From positions 434,001 to 498,000 of the forward strand of contig JADJCR010000002.1 of NCBI GenBank assembly GCA_016703125.1: DNA of 64,000 bases. Reading direction: 5' to 3'. Position 1 is the first letter of the stretch. The number at the start of each line of letters is the position of its first letter. This stretch comes from Micrococcales bacterium (GTDB taxonomy: Bacteria; Actinomycetota; Actinomycetes; S36-B12; UBA10799). Positions 8,535 through 17,290 of this stretch are shown here, in pieces. The position numbers were made by a program, and so were the translations under genes. The notes under the pieces were generated by a model. It was not told where the DNA came from. It did no database searches and saw only the letters and a program-made list of their open reading frames with translations.

Positions 8535-9310
8535 TGCCGGCTCGCAGACCGCCTCGCCAACCCCGCGAGCGGCCGTTGGTCATCGCGCACCGGGGCTCCT
8601 CCCAGTCACATCCCGAGCACACGCTCGCCGGTTACGAGAAGGCCATCGCCGAGGGCGCGGATTTGCTGGAGTGTGACGTCCGGCTGACCGCCGACGGCCA
8701 CCTCGTCTGTGTGCACGACCGGCGAATCGACCGCACCTCCGACGGCACAGGGGTGGTATCGGCGCGCACGTTGAACCAGTTGCGGCAGCGTGACTTCGGA
8801 ACCGGGGAGCCCGCTCCTGTCCTGCGGCTCGAGGAACTCATCGAACTGGCGCAATCGGCCGGGCGCCCGGTCGGTCTGGCGATCGAGACCAAACACCCGA
8901 ATCGCTATGCCGGCCTGGTCGAGCAGCGGGTTCTGGAGGCGGTGCGCGGGTACGGGATGCTGCCGGGGCGATTCGACGTCGACAGCCCCGTGTTCCTCAT
9001 GTCCTTCGCCGAACTGGCCCTGCGGCGCTGGCGGGAGATGTCGCCGGGGGTGCCGACGGTGTTTCTCATGGAGCGGGTCCCGCTGCGCGCTCGCAAGGGG
9101 TGGCTGCCATTTTCCGCCCGGGTGGCGGGTCCGTCCCTGGAGATCCTGCGGGCGCATCCCGCGTACGTGCGCCGGGTGCACCGAGCCGGCGGTCAGGTCT
9201 TCGTGTGGACGGTCGACCAACCGGCGGACGTCGACTTCTGCCGCGACCTCGGGGTGGACGCGGTGATCACCAACCGCCCTGGGGTCGTGACCACGCACAT
9301 GGGGGTCTGA
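8534..9310 (+). CDS. Glycerophosphodiester phosphodiesterase (UgpQ-like)
   Basis: The 258-residue protein carries the GDPD signature: IAHRGSSQSHPEHT with catalytic His, ECDVRLTADG with metal-binding Glu and Asp, and VCVHDRRIDRTSDG with the second catalytic His. The C-terminal part VWTVDQPADVDFCRDLGVDAVITNRPG is typical of the family. It hydrolyses glycerophosphodiesters to glycerol-3-phosphate and an alcohol. No signal peptide is seen, so it is probably cytoplasmic. The ATG shares a base with the preceding stop (TGATG), so translation is coupled. It is the last gene before a repeat-rich intergenic region. Confidence 0.9.
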   Translation: MPARRPPRQPRERPLVIAHRGSSQSHPEHTLAGYEKAIAEGADLLECDVRLTADGHLVCVHDRRIDRTSDGTGVVSARTLNQLRQRDFGTGEPAPVLRLEELIELAQSAGRPVGLAIETKHPNRYAGLVEQRVLEAVRGYGMLPGRFDVDSPVFLMSFAELALRRWREMSPGVPTVFLMERVPLRARKGWLPFSARVAGPSLEILRAHPAYVRRVHRAGGQVFVWTVDQPADVDFCRDLGVDAVITNRPGVVTTHMGV

Positions 9311-9316
9311 CGGGCC

Positions 9317-9670
9317 GGTGCCGGCGCGGCCGCACCCCGCGGTTGTGACGAAGGTACCCGGCCGGTGGGGCGGTTTGTGGCGATGGTGCGGGGTGTGCGG
9401 GTGGGAAGTGCGATGGTGCGGGGTGTGCGGGTGGGAAGTGCGCACCGTCGTCGCAAAGCGGGTCCGGGTGCCCGCACCTTCGTCGCAAAGGGGCGGCAAG
9501 GGCTCTCTGGTGCCGGCGTGGCCGCACCCCGCGGTTGTGACGAAGGTACGCGGCCGGTGGGGCGGTTTGCGGCGATGGTGCGGGGTGTGCGGGTGGGAAG
9601 TGCGCACCGTCGTCGCAAAGCGGGTCCTGGTGCCCGCACCTTCGTCGCAAAGGGGCGGCAAGGGCTCTCC
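9317..9670. repeat. Two tandem copies of a foldback intergenic repeat
   Basis: Two near-identical units lie head to tail: 9317-9508 (192 bp) and 9509-9670 (162 bp). The size difference is an internal 30-bp segment duplicated in the first (9381-9410 and 9411-9440). Each contains a core (9343-9488; 9535-9650) bounded by TTGTGACGAAGGT and its near inverted copy ACCTTCGTCGCAA. Related cores occur at 26046-26158 and 60249-60364. No coding content is supported. The remainder of the gap to 9867 holds only a small hairpin near 9740 and no gene. Confidence 0.85.
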
Positions 9671-9867
9671 GGTGCCGGGCACGAGATCCGTTCGGGGGAC
9701 TCCCACCCACAGGGTCCGCCGAATCCCCCTCTGACCTGCGGTTTCCGTAGGAAACGCGCCGCCGCGATTCGATTAGCGTCCCTTCTGAATGCCCGGAGCC
9801 GACGGAAACACGCATTCTTGGGGGACACGATCGGGGGTGGCGCCTTGTGAGCCCCCGAGGCCGCATG

Positions 9868-11091
9868 CTACCTTCGGAGTTGTTCGGACGTCGCTGTCTC
9901 CCCCGTCGGTGGCGTCCGAACTCTTTTGTTCTCCGGCTCGCTGCGAGCCAGTTCCCGAGCCCTGTCGATGACCTCCCGCAACGGCATCCCGGTGACCCGG
10001 GCAACCTCGAGGGCCTCGCGGTACTCCGGCTGCCAGGTCACGATCTCCGACCCCCACCATCCCCGATTCACGGCCACCGAATGCCCCGCGACCGTCACGG
10101 ACACCGCATCCCGGGGGAGGGCCACGCGATCCACTGGCGAGCGGCGTACGCCGAGGGTCGGGGTCTGCCGGAACAACCACTCGGTGACGTCATCAACCGC
10201 CTGCGGAGGGGCCAAGGCGGTGATCACGACGGCGGGCCGGCCGTGCTTCATGATCACGGGCGTCAGCCACGCCTCCAGCGCGCCGGCCGATCGCATGCCG
10301 GCGAGCACCTCGGGGTGGATGCGGGGGTCGAGGTCGTCGACGGTGGTCTCCACGAGCACGAGGTCGACAGGACCCGGGTCCACCGCCTGCCCGGTGATCA
10401 CCCTTACGACGTTCGGCCGCTCGGGGGTGTCCCGCCGGCCGGCGCCCATACCGACCTCCTGCACGACCATCGCGGGTTGCGGCCCCCAGTCGTCGGCGAG
10501 GAAGCGCAAGAGCGCCGCGCCGGTCGGTGTGCAGGCCTCGTGGGCCACGGGCCCGGCGAAACTCGGCACGCCGCGCAACAGTTCCACCACAGCGGGCACG
10601 GGCACCGGCAGGCTGCCGTGCGCGGTCTGGACCGATCCCGACCCCACGCACACCGCGGAGACCACGACCCGCTCCGGAGCCGACCGCTCCCACAGCGTCG
10701 TGACCGCAACGATGTCCGCGATCGCGTCCAACGCGCCGACCTCATGGAAGTGAACGTCCTCCACGGCCATGCCGTGGACGGCGGCCTCCGCCTCGGCCAG
10801 CGACTCGAACACCGCGCGGGCGGCCTGGTGACCCTGCAGTGCCAGTGCGATCTCCCGCCAGGTGCGGGCGGAGGTTGAGTCGCCGGTCTCGACCAGGCCA
10901 CCCTGCGCAGCGAGTCCCGCGCGCTGCGTCGGAGCGGTGGCCAAGCGGACGGCCCCGGGCTCGCCGAGGTTGGCGAGGACGTCGTCCACGGCCGCCTGTG
11001 CGCCTGCCAGGCCGTCGGGATCCAGCGCCAGCAGCGCGCCGAGCAGCATGTCCCCGCTGGCGCCCGCACCGGCGTCGATCCACCAGATCAT
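9868..11091 (-). CDS. larC: LarC, nickel insertion (nickel-pincer cofactor) protein
   Basis: The 407-residue protein starts IWWIDAGAGASGDMLLGALL, the conserved LarC opening, and has HFHEVGALDAIADIV, GSGSVQTAHGSLPVP and ETTVDDLDPRIHPEVL segments. LarC is a CTP-dependent cyclometallase that puts nickel into the pyridinium-bis-thiocarboxylate cofactor used by lactate racemase LarA and related epimerases. It is encoded on one piece here, without the programmed frameshift seen in some lactobacilli. Its ATG overlaps the larB stop (ATGA). The C-terminal ~15 residues are polar and may be an unstructured tail. larA and larE are not in the window. Confidence 0.9.
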   Translation of the reverse strand: MIWWIDAGAGASGDMLLGALLALDPDGLAGAQAAVDDVLANLGEPGAVRLATAPTQRAGLAAQGGLVETGDSTSARTWREIALALQGHQAARAVFESLAEAEAAVHGMAVEDVHFHEVGALDAIADIVAVTTLWERSAPERVVVSAVCVGSGSVQTAHGSLPVPVPAVVELLRGVPSFAGPVAHEACTPTGAALLRFLADDWGPQPAMVVQEVGMGAGRRDTPERPNVVRVITGQAVDPGPVDLVLVETTVDDLDPRIHPEVLAGMRSAGALEAWLTPVIMKHGRPAVVITALAPPQAVDDVTEWLFRQTPTLGVRRSPVDRVALPRDAVSVTVAGHSVAVNRGWWGSEIVTWQPEYREALEVARVTGMPLREVIDRARELARSEPENKRVRTPPTGETATSEQLRR

Positions 11092-11759
11092 CGGGCGTTC
11101 CGGGCGATCCGGGAGGCGTGCACAGCTGCCCCGAAGCCGTTGTCGATGTTCACCACGGTCACTCCCGGGGCGCAGGAGTTGAGCATGGCCAGCAGTGCCG
11201 CGAGCCCACCGAACGACGCGCCGTAACCGACCGATGTCGGCACGGCGACCACCGGCACCCCGGTGAGCCCACCGACGACGCTGGGAAGCGCTCCCTCCAT
11301 CCCGGCGACCACCACCAGGGCGTCGGCGTCATCGAGACGTTCGCGCACGGCCAGCAGCCGGTGCAGTCCCGCCACGCCCACGTCCGATACCACGTCGGCC
11401 GCCGAACCGAAGACCCGCGCGGTCGTCGCCGCCTCCGTCGCCACCGGCAGGTCCGAGGTGCCGGCACACACCACCAGCACGCTGCCGACGGCTTCCGGCA
11501 GCGGACCGACGACGGCGGTGCGGCCGAGTTCGTCCACCTCGACCCCGGGTATCTCGCCGGTGAGCCGTTGCGCCGTCGCCTCATCCAGTCGCGTGGCCAG
11601 CACCGCGCGTTCCGGGTGGGCGTCGCGCAATGCGCGCATGATGTGCAGGGTCTGCTCGGGCGTCTTGCCCTGTGCGAAGACCACCTCCGGGTCACCAGTG
11701 CGGTGGACGCGGTGGGTGTCCACCTTGGCGAAGCCGAGATCGATGAGGGGGTCGCGCAT
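11088..11759 (-). CDS. larB: LarB, pyridinium biscarboxylate synthase
   Basis: The 223-residue protein is PurE-like (AIR carboxylase fold). It shows VVCAGTSDLPVATEAA, a DVGVAGLHRLL segment, VVAGMEGALPSVVGGL, PTSVGYGASFGG and NIDNGFGAA, all typical of LarB. LarB carboxylates nicotinate adenine dinucleotide and hydrolyses the product, the first step of the nickel-pincer cofactor. The ATG at 11759 is six bases after a TATCGT -10-like box, suggesting a leaderless mRNA. A longer reading frame upstream overlaps the divergent pheA and is rejected. It is followed by larC with a 4-bp overlap. Confidence 0.9.
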   Translation of the reverse strand: MRDPLIDLGFAKVDTHRVHRTGDPEVVFAQGKTPEQTLHIMRALRDAHPERAVLATRLDEATAQRLTGEIPGVEVDELGRTAVVGPLPEAVGSVLVVCAGTSDLPVATEAATTARVFGSAADVVSDVGVAGLHRLLAVRERLDDADALVVVAGMEGALPSVVGGLTGVPVVAVPTSVGYGASFGGLAALLAMLNSCAPGVTVVNIDNGFGAAVHASRIARNAR

Positions 11760-11826
11760 GCCGCGACGATACCTCCGGGGAGAAACCGGAGCCCAGTTCG
11801 CGAGGCCGGCCGCATACCCTCTAGGT

Positions 11827-12750
11827 GTGACACCGATCGGATATCTCGGCCCGGAGGGGACCTTCTCGCAAGCCGCTCTGCTGCAGTTGTTGACCGCCCA
11901 GGAACGACAGGCGGCCACGCAGGCCTTCGCCTCGGTGACCTCCGCGCTGCAGGCGGTCCGCGACGGGCAGGCGCAGGCGGCGCTGGTGCCCATCGAGAAT
12001 TCCGTCGAGGGTTCGGTGCCGGCCACGCTGGACGAGCTCGCCAGCGGCGCCCCTCTGATGATCGCCGCGGAGATCACGCTTCCTGTGCAGTTCCACCTGT
12101 GGGTGCGTCCCGGCACCGAGCTGGCGGACGTCAAGCGCGTCACAACCCACCCGCATGCCCAGGCGCAGTGCCGAGCATGGCTGCATTCCAGGCTGCCGGA
12201 CGCCGAGGTCATCCCGGCCATGTCGACGGCGTCGGCCGCGGTTGCGGTGGCTGACGAGCAGCACTTCGATGCCGCCATCGCAGCTCCGTGGGCCGGTGGG
12301 CCGCTGGGCCTGGTCAGCGCCGCGGAGGCCATCGCCGACAACCCCGATGCCATGACCCGATTCGTGCTCGTGCAGCCGCACGGTGAGCCGCCGGCCACCA
12401 CCGGGGCGGACAAGACCACCCTGGTGCTCTTCATGCGCCAGGATCACCCCGGTGCACTGCTCGAGATCCTCACGGAGTTCTCCGTGCGCGGGGTGAACCT
12501 GACGCGGATCGAGTCGCGGCCGACGAAGAAGGTGATGGGCGACTACTTCTTCACCGTCGACTGCGAGGGCCATGTGGCCGACGCGCGGGTGGGGGAGGCC
12601 CTGGCGGGGTTGCACCGGCTGTGCGCGCAGGTGCGGTTCCTGGGGTCCTACGCCCGCCACGACGGCAAGGCCCCGGTCATCCGTGCGGGAACGTCCAACG
12701 CGGACTTCGCCGAGTCGGGGCAGTGGCTGGACAGCATCCGGGGCACCTGA
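11827..12750 (+). CDS. pheA: Prephenate dehydratase
   Basis: The 307-residue product has a prephenate dehydratase domain (residues ~1-190; IGYLGPEGTFSQAALL, PIENSVEGSVPATLDEL) and a C-terminal ACT domain (~200-280) with ESRPTKKVMGDYFF, the phenylalanine-binding ESRP motif. It converts prephenate to phenylpyruvate in phenylalanine synthesis and is expected to be feedback-inhibited by Phe. No chorismate mutase domain is fused. The start is GTG 11827, six bases after TACCCT (-10-like), so the mRNA is probably leaderless. It is divergent from larB and ends at a strong terminator shared with the NlpC gene. Confidence 0.95.
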   Translation: MTPIGYLGPEGTFSQAALLQLLTAQERQAATQAFASVTSALQAVRDGQAQAALVPIENSVEGSVPATLDELASGAPLMIAAEITLPVQFHLWVRPGTELADVKRVTTHPHAQAQCRAWLHSRLPDAEVIPAMSTASAAVAVADEQHFDAAIAAPWAGGPLGLVSAAEAIADNPDAMTRFVLVQPHGEPPATTGADKTTLVLFMRQDHPGALLEILTEFSVRGVNLTRIESRPTKKVMGDYFFTVDCEGHVADARVGEALAGLHRLCAQVRFLGSYARHDGKAPVIRAGTSNADFAESGQWLDSIRGT

Positions 12751-12756
12751 AACAGC

Positions 12757-12787
12757 GGAGAACCGGCAGGCAGTCTGCCGGTTCTCC
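12757..12787. terminator. Bidirectional terminator hairpin between pheA and the NlpC/P60 gene
   Basis: A perfect 13-bp stem (GGAGAACCGGCAG paired with CTGCCGGTTCTCC) with a 5-nt loop lies seven bases after the pheA stop and 22 bases from the stop of the convergent NlpC gene. There is no long T tract on either side, as is common in high-GC actinobacteria. Confidence 0.85.
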
Positions 12788-12809
12788 ACATGCTTCGAAG
12801 CGGCTGGGA

Positions 12810-13403
12810 TCAGCCCTCGATGATCCGGCCGGCGCCGGCGAACCGCCCGCGCCAGTAGCCGTTGTTCACGCTGTCGATGCGCACATCGGTACGCGGGTTG
12901 GTCGCGTGGACCATCCGGCCCTTGCCGATGTACATGGCCACGTGCTGGGAACCGCCGGGGCCGTAGAACAGCAGGTCGCCGGGCTTGAGGTGCTTGCGGC
13001 CGACGCGGCGGGCTTGGTTCATCTGGGCACCGGAGTAGTGCTGCAGGTACTTGCCGGTGGCCTGGCGGTACACGTACTGCGTGAAACCGGAGCAGTCGAA
13101 CCGGTTGGGTCCGGAGGCGCCGGCGACGTACTGCTCACCGAGCTGGTTCAAGGCGACCCGCACCAGCGAACTGCGGGCGCGGTTGGCGCGCTGCTTCTGG
13201 CGCTGCCGCTTCTCGCGCTGCTTCTTGGCGCGGATCTGCTTCTTGGTCATTGTGGGTTTGGCTGCCACCTGCGGGGTCGCGGTGGTGACGGGCTCGTCCA
13301 CGGCCTGGGCCGACGTTGCGGCCATGAAGGGCAGGCCGGCGGCCAGTACGACACCGGCGGTCAGAGCCGCGCCCGTACGGGAATTGCGCGCAAGAGTGCG
13401 CAT
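12810..13403 (-). CDS. Secreted NlpC/P60 peptidoglycan endopeptidase
   Basis: The 197-residue product has a signal peptide (residues ~1-34, ending AQA), a basic Lys/Arg/Gln-rich linker (~50-80) and an NlpC/P60 domain. The catalytic Cys lies in RFDCSGFTQYVY, His in SQHVAMYIG and the third polar residue in HATNP. Such enzymes cleave D-Glu-diaminopimelate bonds in wall peptides. The start ATG is preceded by AAGGAGAGATAGTC. Directly upstream is a cyclic di-AMP riboswitch, a promoter and two CRP-like sites, so expression is probably tied to wall remodelling, osmotic state or dormancy signals, as known for related rpf/NlpC genes. Confidence 0.93.
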   Translation of the reverse strand: MRTLARNSRTGAALTAGVVLAAGLPFMAATSAQAVDEPVTTATPQVAAKPTMTKKQIRAKKQREKRQRQKQRANRARSSLVRVALNQLGEQYVAGASGPNRFDCSGFTQYVYRQATGKYLQHYSGAQMNQARRVGRKHLKPGDLLFYGPGGSQHVAMYIGKGRMVHATNPRTDVRIDSVNNGYWRGRFAGAGRIIEG

Positions 13404-13423
13404 GACTATCTCTCCTTCTCATT

Positions 13424-13545
13424 CCGCCTACCGGGTTAGCTGACGGGCTCGAGCAGAGAAGTGCTCTACCGCAGTTGTGCGGATTCGCCCCATGGGACGT
13501 GGGTCCCCGGTGCATCCCTGGGATGCTTGAGCGGTGCCCGGTCGT
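13424..13545 (-). promoter_or_regulatory. Cyclic di-AMP riboswitch (ydaO/yuaA class)
   Basis: On the minus strand, upstream of the NlpC gene, the conserved ydaO motif blocks appear in order: CGGGGACCCACG, CATGGGGCGAATCC, GCGGTAGAGC, then CCCGTCAGCTAACCCGG and TAGGCGG. An ACCGGG near 13540 can pair with CCCGGT to close P1. In actinobacteria this class precedes rpf and NlpC/P60 wall-hydrolase genes and generally turns expression off when c-di-AMP is high. The 3' end is about 20 bases before the start codon. The outer limits are approximate. Confidence 0.9.
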
Positions 13546-13585
13546 CGGCCGTTCCGACAAGGTCGTGGCCGGGCATTGCGGTACG

Positions 13586-13655
13586 ACGTTACCCCGCATT
13601 GGCGTTTCGTAAAGCCCACTGTGAAGGACCTCACGGGGCTGTGAACCACCTCACA
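13586..13655 (-). promoter_or_regulatory. Promoter with two CRP/GlxR-type sites ahead of the riboswitch
   Basis: On the minus strand a TTTACG -35 (13613-13608) and TAACGT -10 (13591-13586) are separated by 16 bp. Immediately upstream lie TGTGAACCACCTCACA (13640-13655), a perfect TGTGA-N6-TCACA, and TGTGAAGGACCTCACG (13620-13635), one mismatch, spaced exactly 20 bp apart. The motif is that of the CRP/GlxR family of cAMP-responsive regulators. The promoter boxes are by eye only; the two sites are clear. Confidence 0.7.
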
Positions 13656-13667
13656 TTCCCCGGAAAA

Positions 13668-14384
13668 TCAGGGGTTTTCGCCGGATTCCAGACGTTCCAG
13701 CAGTGCGGCGACGCCGTCGTCGTCGGGACCGGGCAGGACGCGGTCGGTGATCCCCCGCAACCCGGGATGCCCGGTGGCCACCGTGACCGCGACGTCGGCC
13801 GAGCGCAGCATCTGTTCGTCGTTGGGCATGTCCCCGATGGCCACGAGCACATGCCCGGGCCAGCGCTGTTCGCGCAGCCGGGCCAGTGCCGCCGCCTTGG
13901 TCACGCCGCCCGGGCCCATCTCGATGAGCAACTGCCCGTGCACCGAGTAGGTCGGTTCCACCAGGTGACCGGCCGCATCCCGCACCTCCCGCAGCACCCG
14001 GTCGGCGTCGCGGTGGTCGAGGGTGGGCAGCGCCGCCAACACCTTGACCGTGTGCCCTCGCCACTGCTCGGTGCGGAACACGAAGTCGACCCGCTGCGCC
14101 CGCAAGGCCCGCTCCACCTCGGCGACCACGTCGTCGGGGATGGCATCGACGTGCAGGGGTTCCCCGTCGAAGAGGGTCAGGGCGCCGTTGGCGCACACGG
14201 TGATCGGGGAGAGGCCTGTCGCCTCGTAGACCGCCGGCAGCCACCGCGGGGGCCGTCCGGTGGCGTACACCACCTCGATGCCGGCGTCCGCGGCCGACCG
14301 CAGCGCCAACCGCGTGCGCTGCGACACCGTGAAGTCACGGCGCAGCAGAGTGCCGTCAAGATCGGTGGCGACCAGGTAGGGCAT
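13668..14384 (-). CDS. HAD-superfamily hydrolase, Cof type
   Basis: The 238-residue protein carries HAD motif I (ATDLDGTLL, Asp8 nucleophile and Asp10), motif II/III features (YATGRPP) and motif IV (AIGDMPNDEQML). The cap placement fits the Cof (IIB) subfamily of sugar-phosphate or nucleotide phosphatases; the substrate is unknown. Its ATG shares one base with the serS stop (TGATG), placing it as last gene of the K+ channel-bpa-serS-HAD operon. A HAD gene next to serS is a common actinobacterial arrangement. Confidence 0.88.
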   Translation of the reverse strand: MPYLVATDLDGTLLRRDFTVSQRTRLALRSAADAGIEVVYATGRPPRWLPAVYEATGLSPITVCANGALTLFDGEPLHVDAIPDDVVAEVERALRAQRVDFVFRTEQWRGHTVKVLAALPTLDHRDADRVLREVRDAAGHLVEPTYSVHGQLLIEMGPGGVTKAAALARLREQRWPGHVLVAIGDMPNDEQMLRSADVAVTVATGHPGLRGITDRVLPGPDDDGVAALLERLESGENP

Positions 14385-15652
14385 CAGCCCACCGGGGGGA
14401 GCGCAGTGCGTCCCCCGAGGTACGGCTGCAGCGCCGCGGGCACCGACACCGATCCGTCCGCCTGCTGGTGGTTCTCAAGCAGGGCCACGATGGTGCGGGT
14501 GATGGCGGTCAGGGTGCCGTTGAGGGTTGCCACCGGCTCGGTGCCCTTGTCGGTCTTGGTGCGGATGCGCAGGCGGCGCGACTGGTAGGTCGTGCAGTTC
14601 GACGTGGAGGTCAGTTCCCGGTAGCGCTGCTGGCTGGGGATCCACGCCTCGCAGTCGTACTTGCGCGCGGCGCTGGCTCCGAGGTCGCCGGTCGCCACGT
14701 CGATGATCCGGTAGGGGATCTCCAGGGCCTCGAGGAACTGCATCTCGTGCGCGAGCAGCCGGTCGTGCTCAGCGGCGGCGTCCTCGGGTGCGCAGTAGAC
14801 GAACATCTCCACCTTGTCGAACCAGTGGACGCGGAAGATCCCACGGGTGTCCTTGCCGTGTGAGCCGGCCTCGCGGCGGAAGCAGGGGGAGAACCCCGCA
14901 TAGCGCAGCGGGAGGGTGTCGAGGATTTCGTCACTGTGGTAGGCCGCCAGCGGCACCTCCGCGGTCCCGACGAGGTACAGGTCATCGTCGGGCAGGTGGT
15001 AGACGTTCTCCGCTGCCTGCACGAGGAACCCGGTGCCGTCCATGGCTGCGGGCCGGACCAGGGACGGGGGGATCATCGGGGTGAAGCCGTTGCGCTGCGC
15101 GAGGTCCATCGCCAGGTTCACCAGCGCCAGTTCCAGCAGGGCTCCCTGCCCGGTCAGGTAGTAGAACCGGGATCCGGAGACCTTGGCCCCGCGGGCGACG
15201 TCGATGGCTGCCAGTGCCTCGCCGATCTCCAGGTGGTCGCGCACAGTGGCGCCCTCGGCGTCGAAGTCGCGTATCCGGCCGCGATGGTCCACCACCCGGA
15301 AGTCGTACTCCCCGCCGATCGGCGCATCCATGTCCACGAGGTTGGAGAGCACGGCCACCGCATCGTGCAGTGCGGCCTCGGTCTGCCGGACCTCTGCCTC
15401 CGCGGTTTTGACCTGCGCCGACAGCTCCTTGGTGCGGGCCAGCAGGGCGGGGCGTTCGTCAGGGCCGGCCTTCGCCACCTGCCGGCCGAGGTCCTTCTGC
15501 TCGGCGCGCATCTGCTCGAAGGTCGTGAGCGCGGTCCGGTGGGCGCGGTCGGCGGCCACCGCGGCGTCCACCAGTTCCGGCGCCTCGCCGCGCCGGGTCT
15601 GGGAGATGCGGACACGGTCGGGGTCGGTGCGCAACACCTGCAGATCGATCAC
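14384..15652 (-). CDS. serS: Seryl-tRNA synthetase
   Basis: The 422-residue protein has the N-terminal two-helix tRNA-binding arm (residues ~1-105, coiled-coil) and a class II catalytic core. Motif 2 is [25 protein letters not shown], with [10 protein letters not shown] before it, and the C-terminal motif 3 area ([20 protein letters not shown]) is present. It charges tRNA-Ser. The gene lies between bpa (23 bp upstream on the same strand) and a HAD gene with which it shares a base. Length is normal for the family. Confidence 0.97.
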   Translation of the reverse strand: MIDLQVLRTDPDRVRISQTRRGEAPELVDAAVAADRAHRTALTTFEQMRAEQKDLGRQVAKAGPDERPALLARTKELSAQVKTAEAEVRQTEAALHDAVAVLSNLVDMDAPIGGEYDFRVVDHRGRIRDFDAEGATVRDHLEIGEALAAIDVARGAKVSGSRFYYLTGQGALLELALVNLAMDLAQRNGFTPMIPPSLVRPAAMDGTGFLVQAAENVYHLPDDDLYLVGTAEVPLAAYHSDEILDTLPLRYAGFSPCFRREAGSHGKDTRGIFRVHWFDKVEMFVYCAPEDAAAEHDRLLAHEMQFLEALEIPYRIIDVATGDLGASAARKYDCEAWIPSQQRYRELTSTSNCTTYQSRRLRIRTKTDKGTEPVATLNGTLTAITRTIVALLENHQQADGSVSVPAALQPYLGGRTALPPVG

Positions 15653-15675
15653 GGGATCGAGGGTATCGCCGTGGC

Positions 15676-16158
15676 CTACAGGTAGGGCCCGCCGTGGGGT
15701 CCGGGCATCTGCGCTTGCGACTCCGAGCCCTCGATGGCCTGCCGGCGCATCTGCTCAAGTTGCGCGCGGGCGGCCATCTGCTGGGCGAACAGCGCGGTCT
15801 GGATGCCGTGGAAGAGCCCCTCGAGCCAGCCGACCAGCTGCGCCTGCGCGATCCGCAGTTCCGCCTCACTGGGCACGGAGTCGTCGGTGAACGGCAGGCT
15901 CAGCCGCTCGAGTTCCTCGATGAGTTCCGGGGCCAGGCCGTCCTCGAGCTCCTTGATGGAGGTCGCGTGGATCTGCTTGAGCCGCTGCCGGGCCGCTTCG
16001 TCCAGCGGTGCGCTCTTCACCTCGTCGAGCAGTTGCTTGATCATGCTGCCGATGCGCATGACCTTGGCGGGCTGCTCCACGAGGTCGGCCACGTTGGCGC
16101 TGTCGTCGTCCTGCGCGACGACCACCACCTGGGCGGTGTCGTTGTCCTGTTCAGTCAC
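15676..16158 (-). CDS. bpa: Bacterial proteasome activator Bpa
   Basis: The 160-residue, mostly helical protein matches the Bpa/PafE family (DUF2587, M. tuberculosis Rv3780) closely in its core: [35 protein letters not shown], and [18 protein letters not shown]. It ends PYL, a C-terminal HbYX-like motif that docks to the proteasome ring. Bpa forms a dodecameric ring and opens the 20S proteasome for ATP- and Pup-independent degradation of unfolded proteins. The presence of Bpa implies a 20S proteasome in this organism. The GTG start overlaps the stop of the upstream K+ channel gene by 8 bp. Confidence 0.93.
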   Translation of the reverse strand: MTEQDNDTAQVVVVAQDDDSANVADLVEQPAKVMRIGSMIKQLLDEVKSAPLDEAARQRLKQIHATSIKELEDGLAPELIEELERLSLPFTDDSVPSEAELRIAQAQLVGWLEGLFHGIQTALFAQQMAARAQLEQMRRQAIEGSESQAQMPGPHGGPYL

Positions 16159-17260
16159 CTGAGAACTCCGATGTCCGGGGCTGCCTGTGCCCCTGTCGTA
16201 TCGTCACAATCCTGTCGCCCTTCTGCAGAACGCGCAGGCCCTCGGTGTCGAAACGGAACACCCGGTCCCCGCGTTGCACCGCCAGGAGCATCTCGCCCTT
16301 CTTGGCGAGCTGATCCGGCGACATACCCAATTCTGCCCGTCCCACTTCGCGCTCCCGCACCTCGAGGCCCTCGGAGGGGTCGAGCAGGTCCTCCATGAGC
16401 TCGCCGGCGATGGGGTGGACAAGCTGCATTCCCAGCAGCCGGCCGGCGGCCTCGGCGGTGGTGATGACCTGGTCTGCACCGGACTGCTTGAGCACGTTCG
16501 CGCTGGCCTGCTCGCGGGCCGCAGCTACGAGCTGGACGTGCGGTGCGAGTTTGCGCACCGCCAGCGTCACCAGCACCGCCACGTCGTCGCCGTCGACGGC
16601 CACGATCACTTTGCCCGCCGTGGGGACGTCGGCGTGGGTGAGGACCTCCTCGCGACGGGCGTCGCCGAGGATCCCGGCGACGCCGGGGTACAACTCCGAC
16701 TGTGGGTCGGTTGGGTCTTTGCGCGAGGGCCGGGTGGCGTCCTCAACGGCACCAGCGTCGTTGGCGACGACCACGATCCGTTCCGGGTCGATCTCGTTGT
16801 CGAGCAGCATGCGCACGGCCGAGCGTCCCTTGACGCCGTACCCGATGACGACGGTGTGGTTCTTCAACTTCTTCCTCCAACGCCTTTCGCGGAACTCTTC
16901 CCGGCTGCGGGTGGTCAGGACCTCCAGAGTGGTGCCGACCAAGACGATCAGAAAGATCACCCGCAGCGGGGTGATGAGGAAGATGTTCACGAGCCGGGCC
17001 TGGTCGGTGGCCGGGGTGATGTCGCCGTAGCCGGTCGTGGACAGTGACACCGTGGCGAAGTACAGCGCATCGATGAAGTTCACCGGCGTGCCGGAGTTGT
17101 CCTGGTACTGCTCACGCTGGACGTAGACCAGCAGGGTGGTCGCGATGATGGCGAACGCGGCGATGGACAGGCGGATGGCTGCGGAGATGCCGGGGCTGAA
17201 GTCCCGGGCGGGCAGTGAGAGCCTGCCGCCGAGGCCCGAATCGTCCTTGCCCTGGCTCAC
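16151..17260 (-). CDS. Potassium channel protein with RCK (TrkA-N) domain
   Basis: The 369-residue protein has two membrane helices (~25-45 and ~85-105) around a pore loop with the filter STTGYGD, then an RCK/TrkA-N Rossmann domain (VVIGYGVKGRSAVRML) and a TrkA-C-like tail. This is the MthK-like layout of a K+ channel gated by a cytoplasmic ligand. The GTG start at 17260 is chosen because TAAGTT (-10-like) sits seven bases upstream and the preceding reading frame overlaps the carboxylase promoter on the other strand. It is the first gene of the operon with bpa and serS. Confidence 0.88.
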   Translation of the reverse strand: MSQGKDDSGLGGRLSLPARDFSPGISAAIRLSIAAFAIIATTLLVYVQREQYQDNSGTPVNFIDALYFATVSLSTTGYGDITPATDQARLVNIFLITPLRVIFLIVLVGTTLEVLTTRSREEFRERRWRKKLKNHTVVIGYGVKGRSAVRMLLDNEIDPERIVVVANDAGAVEDATRPSRKDPTDPQSELYPGVAGILGDARREEVLTHADVPTAGKVIVAVDGDDVAVLVTLAVRKLAPHVQLVAAAREQASANVLKQSGADQVITTAEAAGRLLGMQLVHPIAGELMEDLLDPSEGLEVREREVGRAELGMSPDQLAKKGEMLLAVQRGDRVFRFDTEGLRVLQKGDRIVTIRQGHRQPRTSEFSGD

Positions 17261-17290
17261 GCAGCGCAACTTATCAGCAGGCGGCCGGAC

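Noticed and set aside
9882..9921. Terminator-like hairpin GTTCGGACG/CGTCCGAAC followed by TCTTTT
   Set aside because: It lies inside the 3' end of larC with the T run on the wrong strand for larC; the loop is 22 nt and no plus-strand gene ends there.
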